DNA of 64,000 bases from Valencia hispanica (lineage: Eukaryota > Chordata > Actinopteri > Cyprinodontiformes > Valenciidae): contig OY747713.1 in the NCBI GenBank assembly GCA_963556495.2, positions 39,949,961 to 40,013,960 on the forward strand. Direction: 5' to 3'. Below, one piece after another: positions 49,321 through 59,268 of this stretch. Below the pieces are notes generated by a model. The model was not told the DNA's origin and ran no database searches. It was given only the letters and a program-made list of their open reading frames with translations. The position numbers and the translations under genes are program-made. Within the stretch, counting starts at the first letter, position 1; the number at the start of each line of letters is the position of its first letter.

Positions 49321-49579
49321 ACAGCGCGCATATAAAAGATGTCTGCCCCAGTAAGATGAGAATAAAATTGAACTAGATGCAAAACACGAAGTGGTGGACA
49401 CTCTAGATCAAGCTGAAGACGAGGAAGAGCAGAGACGTTCCGTGGAGATGCCTTCCTGAATTAAAACCTGGGGTCCGAGGCTAAACATGAACCCAGAGGT
49501 TGAATGGAATAGTTCAGAATAGATCATTTTGAAAAATGACCCAGTCAAAACCTAAATCCAACTGAGAATCCGTGGCAAC

Positions 49580-50160
49580 TAGGGATGTGTATTGGTAAAA
49601 ATCTGGCGATACGATATTCAATTCAATTCAGTTTATTTATATAGCGCCGATTCACAACAGATCTCAAGGCATTTAACAAGAAGTCATTTCAATACATTTA
49701 TACAAACATTCCAATCAGTTAAAAAGTTTCCTATTTAAGGAATCCCAGCAGATTGCGTCAGTCATTGGCGTGAGGTTGGGCCCCGTTGATGCAGACTTGC
49801 ATATGTATCGCGACACAGGCGAGACGATACGATAAGTAAGATGATATATTGTGATTTTTAAAACTCAATTTAACTGTAGAAAAACTGTCACAGCATTATA
49901 AACACTCCAACCTGTTTCACACTTTAACACATCTAGTTTTATCACTAGATCTAGTTGATCCACTGGAACGAAGAAGGTGAAAACAGCCACCAACTAGCAG
50001 TTATACTTTAAATTTTACTACAAAAATTACTGTCATCATTAATGGTTCCATTCAAATCCTAAATAAATTTTTAAAAATCGATATTTTGCTTTTGAATATT
50101 GATACAATACCGGGAAATAAAATATCACGATATATCAGCGAATGTTTTCTTACGTTCCTA
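49580..50160. mobile_element. hAT MITE with perfect 8-bp target duplication
   Basis: Ends TAGGGATG and (inverse) TAGGAACG are short TIRs, with ATCGCGATAC-like subterminal sequence. GTGGCAAC at 49572-49579 is repeated exactly at 50161-50168. The host Tc1 sequence is continuous if the insert and one GTGGCAAC are removed. Confidence 0.85.
49617..49797 (-). repeat. L2-type LINE 3' end inserted in the hAT MITE
   Basis: TTCAATTCAGTTTATTTATA, TAGCGCCGATTCACAACAGA and AGGTTGGGCCCCGTTGATGC are the reverse complement of the 20.3-20.52 kb LINE tail, at high similarity by eye. Dead on arrival through 5' truncation. Confidence 0.85.
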
Positions 50161-50540
50161 GTGGCAACAGTAGAAAACTGCTCTACACCGATGCTATCCA
50201 TCTAATTTGATAGTTTGGGCGGTTTTGCAGAGACACGAATTGTACTGTTTGGTTGCAGCTGGTAGGGGGGAACTCTACGGGACAAAAGGTGGTTCTGCAA
50301 AGTGTTGACAAAGCATGTGCTGTAAAACAAATTACCAAACCTTCTAGCCTCTTCCTTTCGTTTTCCAAGCTATGTATTGCACTTTGTAAGTCTATCACAT
50401 GAAATCCCAAACAAATGCATTGAAGTTTATCATTCAAACATGATGAAATGGAAAAACGCTCCTTATGTATGAATACTTTTACTTGACCCATCAATAATTT
50501 ACATTTAAGAAGCAACACCAAAGCAGATAACTGAATCTTG

Positions 50541-51031
50541 TTAAAGGAGCATGGGGCAGAATGAAGAAACGAAACTCACGAGTGACGCGGCCGGCGCTGC
50601 AAGTAACTGCAGCCAGCCACACGGGAGCGCGCACGAACGCTTCACAAAAACCTACCTCTTCAGAGTGACATACTTCTTTTTCTTATTGGCACTTTTTAGT
50701 GGGCTGTGAGTCGTCCTTGGTCGTTTCCCAGTTGCAGAAGAGAAGAATCCATTCTCACAAATCAATGGAGGTCTGCGACCACTTTCTTCCTCTTTTAAAG
50801 CTGTCGAGAACGCACAAGCCGTGTCAATTGACGTCACATCCGTAGGACAGCGCGGGAAATTCGGGCCCCGAACTGCAGCACATTTTGCAGCACACAGCCA
50901 GTTTAAGAAAATGGAGCGATACGTGGGTGGGCTCATTCTTTTTGGTTTATAATGCTTCATCACCCAACATCATTAAAAAACTGGACATGGATGTTTATTT
51001 TATTTACAAATCCTGCCCCCTGTTCCTTTAA
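50541..51031. mobile_element. TTAA-flanked MITE (piggyBac-like)
   Basis: TTAAAGGAGCATGGGGCAG at the left and CTGCCCCCTGTTCCTTTAA at the right are inverted repeats including intact TTAA at both ends (50541-50544 and 51028-51031). The GC-rich interior at 50.58-50.64 kb gives open frames of no recognised function. Confidence 0.8.
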
Positions 51032-51159
51032 ATGTGCCACTTCTGATTCTGAATGGAACAATGGATCTTTTCAAGAATGCTGGGTCATGTCTATTCCTTT
51101 AGAATGTCATAGCCAAAGGTTCACCGTAAACCATTTCACCAGTATTCGGGCTGCAAATT

Positions 51160-51300
51160 TGGAGCGAGGGAGGAAAGAAGGGAGAAAGAACAGAAGGCGG
51201 GAAGAAAGAAAGGACACGAAGGGGGATAGGAAGAAGATGGGGGTGGAAGCAAGGAAGGAGGTGAGGGAGGAAGGAAGGAAAGGAGAACACCTAAAACAAT
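51160..51300. repeat. purine-rich GGAAG/GAAAG tract
   Basis: Irregular polypurine on the plus strand, able to form triplex structure. Open frames here are compositional. Confidence 0.8.
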
Positions 51301-51475
51301 GGAAGGCCATAAAGGAGTGAATGAATGTAATTCCAGGCTTTTCCAGAGTACCCAGAAATTGAGACATGCGATGATGTCGGGAAAGAGACTGAACAAGTGG
51401 AAAGAGCAGCAGACTCTTCTTTTTGGCACACCAGACCAGAAAAGGGGAAAGTTCATCTTTTTATTTCTAAGGTAT

Positions 51476-51778
51476 TGTAGGAGCCATGTTTAATTTGTTT
51501 TCCCCCCAACCACTAGAGGGTGGCGTTTCATTGTTTGGATATTCTACTTGTGGCCTGAGGTTACATAAGGTCAACTATTTGTCACTCAGGTGTTGTGATT
51601 TGAGGGGGCGAATGGTGTTTTACTGTGCTCTATGAAAGGCATTTTTGTCTAAAAGGAAGACAAATAAATGTTCATCTGTCTTAAACAAAAGAGTGATCAC
51701 GAGCCTTATTGAGCTCACGTGAGAAAGTAGTCAAACAAGTCATCAACCAGTAGCGTTTAGTGGTTCTTAGTCGCTACA
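51476..51778 (+). repeat. 5' LTR of the BEL/Pao element (303 bp)
   Basis: Begins TGTAGGAGCC, ends GCTACA and contains an AATAAA signal near 51662. Compared by eye with the 3' LTR it shows roughly a dozen substitutions, a 13-base stretch absent from the 3' copy and small indels, about 95-96 percent identity over aligned bases. Confidence 0.95.
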
Positions 51779-51963
51779 GTTTAGGTAAAAAAAAATTCAG
51801 GCTTATCCAGCTTAAGAAAGTTTAATTCTTTAGACAGCCAATGTCAGAGCTGTTGTGGCATGTGCGAATGAGCACAACCGTTGTTCTACTTCCCTTCCAA
51901 GGATCAGGAAAGACTATTTTTGCGATGGTTTTATCACAATTTCCAACCCCACTGTTTGGCTGC

Positions 51964-52262
51964 TTACTCCGTGAGGTAGAAGTGCATTTTGTTATTGACT
52001 GTCTTGCGCTCTGGATTAAGGCGCTTCAGGATCTGTGCGAGCACGTTGACCGTCTGCTCAAACCTGTTCGCTTGGTCTGGAACTTCTTCAGCAAGTCTTT
52101 GGTGGTCATCGGCTTACAGATCAGGTAGCGACGGACAGCTTCCTCCATCAGCTGCACATCACTAGAGCTTGGAGTGTATTTGCCTGAGGGGGGTTGAGTT
52201 GTGCTCTTCCCAGAGGGGACAGGGGTCTGACTGCTGGGCTCCAACTTGAGCCTTTTGGCTGC
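51964..52262 (-). pseudogene. gtf2f1: gtf2f1 (TFIIF alpha, RAP74) C-terminal retrocopy fragment
   Basis: Seen: the minus strand reads AAKRLKLEPSSQ, SGKSTTQPPSGKYTPSSSDV, EEAVRRYLICKPMTTKDLLK and KFQTKRTGLS. After a small frame-breaking deletion it continues as QTVNVLAQILKRLNPERK and KMHFYLTE, with a stop at 51964-51966. Known: this order is the C-terminus of the large TFIIF subunit RAP74, whose winged-helix domain binds the FCP1 phosphatase and TFIIB. Inferred: about 100 codons without an intron mean it came from mRNA. It lies antisense to the BEL element, where gag should be, and meets the gag zinc knuckle at 52262/52263. It cannot encode the domain because of the frameshift. The 3' UTR part may extend left of 51964, but I cannot define the end and saw no poly(A). 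Confidence 0.88.
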
Positions 52263-54282
52263 TTGAACACAGGACACCTGAGTAAGAGTTGTGATAAGCG
52301 CATCACTTGCAAACACTGCAGTGAAATGCATCCCAGTATTCTGCATATTGGACAAAAGGAAAAAAGTAATCAGAAGGATATGGATCACCTAAAGAGATCT
52401 TCTGTAAGCTGCAAACCCTCCTCCACCTATGGTCAAACAGGGGCTGGACACTATAATGGTATTCTTCCCATCTTGCCTGTTCAAGTGAAGAGTTCAAAGG
52501 GAACTAAGGTTATTAAAACGTATGCTTTTCTGGATGCAGGGAGCACAGACACTTTCTGCTCACAAAAGCTTCTTCGTAAGTTAAACATTCAAGGACGAAA
52601 TACTCAAATTCATCTTCGCACCATGGGTCATAATACCACTGTGACAACATCCATCGTTAAAGGCCCGGAGATTTCAGGATTATCTGACAAACATTTCTAT
52701 CAACTTCCTTGTGTGTTCACTCAAGAAGAGATGCCCGTCTCCACAGATAACATCATCAGTGAAAAGGAGCTAGCTAAATGGCCATATTTGAAAGACATTA
52801 AATTTCCTCATTTAAATGCTGATGTGGATCTACTAGTTGGCACCAGTGCATCCAAGCTGATGGAACCGTGGGAGGTGGTTAACAGCCAGGGTGATGGGCC
52901 CTACACAGTCAAAACTTTACTAGGATGGGCCATAAATGGCTCAGTAGAGCGTTGCAGTGATGGTGAGACTGACTGTCCATCAGTTCACGCTAACAGGACT
53001 ATAGTTGACACAATTGAGGAGCTGTTAACCAGCCAGTACAACTACGACTTTAACGAAATATCTTCTACAGAACTAGAGGAAATGTTACAAATTACAACTC
53101 CCCTTCAAAGGGGAAGATATTTCAATGCCAAACAACATCTCAGTTGCTATCCAACCCATCCTTGGTCTGAAAAGGAAACTGCAAAGAAATACAAGCTTTC
53201 ATGAAGAGTACACCAACTTCATCACTGATGCCATCAACAACGGCTTTGCTGAACAAGTACCACAGCATCAGTTACCAGTGACAAAAGGCAAAGTATGGTA
53301 TGTACCACACCATGGTGTATTCCACCCAAGGAAACATAAGCTACGGGTCGTGTTTGATTGTGGAGCAGAATACAAAGGAGTTTCACTCAACAGTCAACTT
53401 TTACAAGGACCCAACCAAACCAGCTCATTGGTAGGGGTCCTGATGAGATTTAGACAAGAACATGTAGCCTTAATGGCTGACATAAAGGCCATGTTTCATC
53501 AAGTACAGGTAACTGAAGAACATGTGGACTTTTTGCGTTTTTTGTGGTGGCCTGAAGGTAACCTGGAACAAGACTTGAAAGAACATCGCATGACTGTCCA
53601 TTTAATTGGAGCAGTTTCAAGCTGTGCTTGCTTTGCACTCAGAAAGACTGCTGAGGATAACCAGACCAACTTTTCACCTAACGTGATTGAGACCGTCAAC
53701 AGAAACTTCTACATGGACGACCTTCTAAAGAGCCTGCCTTCGGTGGAGCATGCTGTCGCCATGGTTAAGGACCTCATAACCATCTGCAGCAGAGGGGTTT
53801 TCACTTTAACCCAACGGATCAGCAACAGCCGAGATGTACTTCAAAGTATTCCAGGAGAGTTAGGGTCTCAAACCCTGAGGGAGCGAGACTTAGCCAGAGA
53901 TGAGCTGTCCGTGGACAGGGCTTTAGGCTTGCAGTGGTGCATCGAGACAGACAGTTTTAAGTTCGAGATCAAAGTCAAGGAGAAGCCCAAAAGGGGTATG
54001 TTGTCCATAATCAGATCCATCTACGATCCCCTAGGATTCTTAGCACCTCTCATACTCCCAGCCAAACTACTGTTACAGGAACTATGCAGGGGGAAATGTG
54101 ACTGAGACGATCCGATACCTTCAGCTTTCCAAGAAAAGTGGAACAAGTGGCTAACAGATCTGGAAAAGTTGGCAGATTTACAGGTCAATAGGTGCATGAA
54201 GCCTGATGGATTTGGGACGGTGGCCTGTGCCCAGTTGCATCATTTCTCGGATGCCAGCGAGAAGGGCTATGGCACCGCTACC
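52263..54282 (+). pseudogene. BEL gag remnant, protease and reverse transcriptase
   Basis: The frame opens within a gag zinc knuckle (CLNTGHLSKSC), whose first cysteine is replaced at the gtf2f1 junction, followed by CKHCSEMHPSILH. The aspartic protease motif FLDAGSTDTF is near 52525-52555. A frame change occurs around 53.1 kb. The RT has the polymerase motif FYMDD (53707-53721, catalytic aspartates present) and the BEL-typical YDPLGFLAPLILPAKLLLQ downstream. A TGG-to-TGA type nonsense codon at 54103-54105 stops it. The frame then continues to LHHFSDASEKGYG, the start of RNase H, and is cut by the Tc1 insertion at 54283. Confidence 0.9.
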
Positions 54283-54284
54283 TA

Positions 54285-54495
54285 CAGGTCCTTCTCAAAA
54301 AATGTGCATATTGTGATAAAGTTCATTCTTTTCCATAATGTAATGATAAAAATTAAACTTTGATATTTTTTAGATTCATTGCACACCAACTGAAATATTT
54401 CAGGTCTTTTATTGTTGTAAAACTGATGATTTTGGCATACAGCTCATGAAAACCAAACCAAATTCCTATCTCAAAAAATTAGCATATGATGAAAA
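54285..54495 (+). repeat. left terminal inverted repeat of the Tc1 element
   Basis: Faces the right repeat at about 55645-55855. Both contain the inner transposase-binding-like block TCCTATCTCAAAAAATTAGC or its variant and TTTGGCATACA. Confidence 0.85.
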
Positions 54496-54616
54496 GGTTC
54501 TCTAAACGAGCTATTAACCTAATCATCTGAATCAACTAATTAACTTTAAACACCTGCAAAAGATTCCTGAGGCTTTTAAAAACTCCCAGCCTGGTTCATT
54601 ACTCAAAACCGCAATC

Positions 54617-55578
54617 ATGGGTAAGACTGCCGACCTGACTGCTGCCCAGAAGGCCATCATTGACACCCTCAAGCAAGAGGATAAGACACAGAAAGAAATT
54701 ATTGAACGAATAGGCTGTTCCCAGAGTGCTGTATCAAGGCACCTCAGTGGGAAGTCTGTGGGAAGGAAAAAGTGTGGCAGAAAACGCTGCACAACGAGAA
54801 GAGGTGACCGGACCCTGAGGAAGATTGTGGAGAAGGACCGATTCCAGACCTTGGGGGACCTGCGGAAGCAGTGGACTGAGTCTGGAGTAGAAACATCCAG
54901 AGCCACCGTGCACAGGCGTGTGCAGGAAATGGGCTACAAGCCACTTTTGAACCAGAAACAGGGCCAGAAGCGCCTGACCTGGGCTACAGAGAAGCAGCAC
55001 TGGACTGTTGCTCAGTGGTCCAAAGTACTTGCATGTCATTCGGAAATCAAGGTGCCAGAGTCTGGAGGAAGACTGGGGAGAAGGAAATGCCAAAATGCCT
55101 GAACTCCAGTGTCAAGTACCCACAGTCAGTGATGGTCTGGGGTGCCATGTCAGCTGCTGGTGTTGGTCTACTGTGTTTTATCAAGGGCAGGGTCAATGCA
55201 GCTAGCTATCAGGAGATTTTGGAGCACTTCATGCTTCCATCTGCTAAAAAGCTTTATGGAGATGAAGATTTCATTTTTCACCACGACCTGGCACCTGCTC
55301 ACAGTGCCAAAACCACTGGTAAATGGTTTACTGACCATGGTATTACTGTGCTCAATTGGCCTGCCAACTCTCCTGACCTGAACCCCATAGAGAATCTGTG
55401 GGATATTGTGAAGAGGAAGTTGAGAGATGCAAGACCCAACACTCTGGATGAGCTTAAGGCCGCTATCGAAGCATCCTGGGCCTCCATAACACCTCAGCAG
55501 TGCCACAGGGTGATTGCCTCCATGCCACGCCGCACTGAAGCAGTCATTTCTGCAAAAGGATTCCCGACCAAGTATTGA
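54617..55578 (+). pseudogene. Tc1 transposase with first catalytic Asp deleted
   Basis: The N-terminal half (54617 to about 55030) has the paired helix-turn-helix DNA-binding region (EIIERIGCSQSAVSRHLSGK) and the GRKKCGRKR basic AT-hook-like linker. The C-terminal half (about 55030-55578) has the second catalytic aspartate in HHDLAPAH and the third residue, Glu, in NPIENLW (DD34E type), ending GFPTKY. The halves are in different frames. At the junction SKVL meets CMSFGNQ, so the FSDESKF-type segment with the first catalytic aspartate is lost through a deletion of about 20 bases. The intact family protein is about 340 residues. The element could only move if another copy supplied transposase. 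Confidence 0.92.
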
Positions 55579-55644
55579 GTGCATAACTGAACATAATTAT
55601 TTGAAGGTTGACTTTTTTTGTATTAAAAACACTTTTCTTTTATT

Positions 55645-55855
55645 GGTCGGATGAAATAGGCTAATTTTTTGAGATAGGAATTTTGGGTTTTCATGAGATG
55701 TATGCCAAAATCATCAGTTTTAAAACAATAAAAGACCTGAAATATTTCAGTTGGTGTGCAATGAATCTAAAATATATGAAAGTTAAATTTTTGTCATTAC
55801 ATTATGGAAAAGAATGAACTTTATCACAACATGCTAATTTCTTTAGAAGGACCTG
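55645..55855 (-). repeat. right terminal inverted repeat of the Tc1 element
   Basis: Reverse complement of the left repeat apart from small differences (for example AATATATGAAAGTT here against TGATATTTTTTAG-side sequence on the left). Confidence 0.85.
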
Positions 55856-55857
55856 TA

Positions 55858-57885
55858 TATCGGAATGCAACGCATGAATAAAAGGATTCATGTTTCTTTC
55901 CTGTATGACAAAGCTAGAGTAGCTCCACTTAAGCCTGTTACCATTCCACGCTTGGAGCTCACTGCTGCTGTTGTTGAAGTCAGAGTAGACGGAACGCTTC
56001 AAACAAAGCTCCAGCTTCCATTGATAAAAGCCTGCTTTTGGACCGACAGCACATCAGTCTTAAAGTACATAAGAAATGAGGACCGGAGGTTTCAAACATT
56101 CGTTGCAAACAGAATAGCTACAATCAAGAGTAGCTCTGAAGTTGCACAATGGAGATATGTTCCTTCAACTCTGAACCCTGCAGATGATGCGTCTCGTGGA
56201 TCAAAGGCAGATTGTCTTTGGAAACAAAGATGGATGGAAAGCCCTGGATTTCTATGGGAAACCGAAGAAAAATGGCCACGGACACCTTTGGATTTCAGTA
56301 TGACTGCTGATGACCCAGAGTTAAAAAGGAATCCCATAATCAACGCAACCGTCATCAACACAAATGCCACTTCTCAACTAATATCTTTTTTCTCAGACTG
56401 GCAAAGACTAAAGGTTGCGGTTGCTTGGATTCTCCAGCTGAAAAGAGCTCTACTGAAACTGTGTAAGAAGAGAAAGGAGCTTCAGCTTGCAACTGCTAAT
56501 GGAGCACAAGTATTGGATGTGACAAAGGAGATGCAAGCCTTCAAAGATTCACTGGGAAATCAAAAGTTGTCTTTGAAAAATCTCGAAGAAGCTGAGACAC
56601 CCATAGTTAAGATTCTCTGGTGAAATTGCTGGATTGACCTCCAAGAATCCAGTAATACCCAGGAGTAGCAGCATCTACAGAATGGACCCTGTGCTGGAAG
56701 GAGCCGCGTTCCGGCTGAGGGTCGGGTTGGGGGTCGGCTGAGCAAAGCAGCTATTCCTGAGGGCCTAAAATATCCCCTCATTCTATCAAAGGACCAACAC
56801 ATCTCCTACCTTATCCTCCATCAGTACCACTTACAGCTTGGTCATGGAGGCAGAAGTCATGTCCTTTCTTCTGTAAGAATAAAGTTTTGGATCACAAATG
56901 GTATTTCGGCTGTGAAAAAGGTCATAGCAAAATGTCTATTCTGTATGGAAGAAGGACAAGTGAACAAAAGATGGCAGAGCTGCCCAAGGAAAGAGTGGTT
57001 CCTGATCTACCGCCATTCACCAACGTTGGCATAGACTATTTTGGGCCAACTGATGTGAAAAGAGGGCACAACATTGTGAAGCGGTATGGAGTGTTGTTTA
57101 CTTGCATGACAAGTAGAGCTGTGCACCTCGAAGTGGCTTACTCTTTGGACACTGACTCGTGCATAAATGCTTTGTGGAGGTTCATCTCTCAGAGAGGACA
57201 AGTGTCACACATGAGATCAGATAACTGCACCAACTTTGTGGGAGAAGAAAGAGAGCTACGTGAAGCCCTAGCAGCTTTAAACAATCACCGGATTGAGAAA
57301 AATATGTCTCATAGAGGAATAAAGTGGAGTTTTAACCCACCATCTGGATCACATCATGGTGGCGTCTGGGAGCGCCCTGTAACGTATGGTCAGAAAGATT
57401 CTGCATTCTGTGCTGCGGCAACAAACATTGGATGATGAGGGATTTCATACTGTGCTATGTGAAACTGAAGCAATCCTCGCGCCATCACAAAGTTGTCAGA
57501 GGATCCTAACGACCTTGAGGCTTTAACTCCCAACCACTTGCTGCTCCTGAAAGGGAAACCAGTTCTCCCGCCAGGACTTTTAGACAAAAAGGATCTGTAT
57601 TCCAGGAAAAGATGGAAACAAGTTCAGTGCATCGCTGACCTCTTTTGGAAACGATGGTTTAGAGAGTACTTACCATAACTCCAAGAACGACAGAAATGGA
57701 CCAAGGAGAGAAGTTTCATGCCTGGAGACATTGTTGTTATGGACTCCACCACACCAAGAGGATCTTGGGTTCTTGGCAGAATTTTGAAAACCTTTCCGAA
57801 TAAGAAGGGTTTGGTCCGAGTGGTTAGTCTCCAAACTAAAACTAATGTAATTGAAAGACCTGTTACAAAAATGTTTTTTATGTGA
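55858..57885 (+). pseudogene. BEL RNase H and integrase
   Basis: Resumes the pol frame after the Tc1 insertion with HVSFLYDKARVAPLKP and IPRLELTAAVVEVR (BEL RNase H). The integrase zinc-binding region (HQYHLQLGHGGRSHV...KCLFC) is near 56.82-56.95 kb. The catalytic core has the Asp in VGIDYFGP, the Asp in RSDNCTNFVG and the Glu in HHGGVWER, so the DDE triad is present. The C-terminal region includes [11 protein letters not shown] and PGDIVVMDSTTPRGSW, ending near TGA 57883-57885. Frames change near 56.62, 56.94 and 57.43 kb and one stop interrupts the tail, so no intact integrase is made. Confidence 0.9.
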
Positions 57886-58047
57886 AACTACATCTTGATG
57901 TAATATGAGATAAGTGTCATGTGGAAACTTTGACTACATTAAATGTTTTTTGGAATATTTTGATTTTGTTAAATTATTGTGGCTCCTTTTATAAGTTAAG
58001 CTTTGTTAATTGCTACGTCTTCTGTCACACGCAATTAGGGGCTGGTG

Positions 58048-58335
58048 TGTAGGAGCCATGTTTTCATTTGTTTTCCCAACCACTAGAGGGTGGCGTTTCA
58101 TTGTTTGGATATTCTACCTGTGGCCTGAGGTTACATAAGGTCATCTATTTGTCACTCAGGTATTGTGATTTGAGGGGGCAAACGGTTTTTTACTGTGCTC
58201 TATGAAAGGCGTTTTTGTCTAAAAGGAAGACAAATAAATGTTCAAAAGAGTGATCACGAGCCTTATTGAGTTCACGTAAGAAAGTAGTCAAACAAGTAAT
58301 CAACCAGTAGCGTTTAGTGGTTCTTAGTCGCTACA
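58048..58335 (+). repeat. 3' LTR of the BEL/Pao element (288 bp)
   Basis: Same ends as the 5' LTR, preceded by the short purine-rich AATTAGGGGCTGG that may be the polypurine tract. It lacks 13 bases after AATAAATGTTC that the 5' LTR has. Confidence 0.95.
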
Positions 58336-58545
58336 GGTATGGTTGACCGATGTTGATGATTACAGATTACCGTCATCCAACCGAGGAAAAGATTCCAGTA
58401 GTTGAAGTTGTGTGAGTGGAAACACTGGGAACAGAAAACCTGCCTCATCGACACACTATACACAGAACAGTGGAGATCCACATTGTTATTGGTTCTCCGC
58501 AGATTCAATCAACATTTTAGACTCCCAAAAAAGTGTCATATAAAC

Positions 58546-58551
58546 TTTATT
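58546..58551 (-). terminator. AATAAA poly(A) signal of the HSBP1-like gene
   Basis: TTTATT on the plus strand is AATAAA on the minus strand, about 720 bases beyond the HSBP1-like stop codon. It is placed between the gene and the BEL insertion. Confidence 0.55.
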
Positions 58552-59268
58552 ACACATAGTAAAGAACGGAATAGAGAAATATAGTGGATAGAACATTCAA
58601 CATATTTTGAAATATATCCAAATAAAAAGTTACTATTTATGAAAGCCCATTCAAAGCAGTACTAATTCAAAGCACCAGTGTTATATAAAGTATATATTCA
58701 CCCCAGAATACACTGCTAGTACATATACATAATATATACAATAACATACACTTCTGGTTATTCTAACAGACACTGATATCAGCTAGGTTTAATGAGCATA
58801 ATCTACTGATTATGATAAATCTCCCCATGTTCTTTGGTTTCGCATTTAGCAGCAATCTGATTGGACCAACGAATCTGATTGTACCAACGAAAACAAGAGA
58901 TGTCAGTGTGGAAGCACCTCAGATTGATACGTGGCTCAGCTTTAATGCAATGCAGGCTTGAGATGGGTCGGGTCAGATGGGTTTCTCAAGAGTCTGACTC
59001 AAGAGGCTTGATCGTCACCAATAAGGCATTGGTAATAAGCCAGGCAGGGAAACACAGCAAACATGAAGAAAACGCGCTCTGGTTAGTTCCGACCAAACTC
59101 CAACGTTCTGACATACAACCATAACACTCCGCGGCGGTGGAATCAATATAATGTCGGGATGGCTTTGTTGGGCCAGGATAGGGACGCTGGTAGAGTTTCA
59201 TTGGAAGAAAAACCTGGAGGCAGAAGTTCACCTCCCAGCTGTATAATGACCTTGAACATACAAAATGT

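Larger units (their letters stand above)
49325..50505 (+). mobile_element. Tc1-like relic interrupted by a MITE
   Basis: CCAGTCAAAACCTAAATCCA with ACTGAGAATCCGTGGCAAC (third catalytic Glu region) stops at 49579. The continuing sequence (AGTAGAAAACTGCTCTACAC, CGATGCTATCC) resumes at 50169, ending in a Tc1-type terminus near ATGAATACTTTTACTTGACCC (about 50490). The 581-bp gap is a younger hAT MITE. Confidence 0.65.
54285..55855 (+). mobile_element. Tc1-like transposon, 1,571 bp, TA duplicated
   Basis: Begins CAGGTCCTTCT and ends AGAAGGACCTG, with TA at 54283-54284 and 55856-55857. The inverted repeats are long (about 210 bp each) and nearly identical; both carry the internal block TCATTGCACACCAACTGAAA or its inverse, as in IR/DR-type Tc1 elements. 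It is inserted in BEL pol, so it is younger than the BEL element. One transposase gene, broken in the middle. Confidence 0.95.
51476..58335 (+). mobile_element. BEL/Pao LTR retrotransposon, chimeric and nested
   Basis: Two LTRs, each starting TGTAGGAGCC and ending CGCTACA, flank a BEL/Pao interior with protease, reverse transcriptase, RNase H and integrase in that order. A 5-bp target duplication GGTAT is present at 51471-51475 and 58336-58340. Three things set it apart: nearly all of gag is missing, a host gtf2f1 fragment lies antisense just inside the 5' LTR, and a Tc1 transposon interrupts pol. A nonsense codon and several frameshifts make it non-autonomous. Excluding the Tc1 it is about 5.3 kb, shorter than typical intact BEL elements. 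Confidence 0.93.

Noticed and set aside
51160..51300. Coding frame of Arg/Lys/Glu-rich residues on the plus strand
   Set aside because: Due to the polypurine tract; its inverse gives a Ser/Pro/Phe-rich frame, as expected of simple sequence.
51841..52128. Plus-strand open frame of 95 codons inside the BEL 5' region, containing GSGKT-like residues
   Set aside because: It overlaps the antisense gtf2f1 fragment, so most of it is a shadow. The GSGKT resemblance to a P-loop lacks any other ATPase motif.
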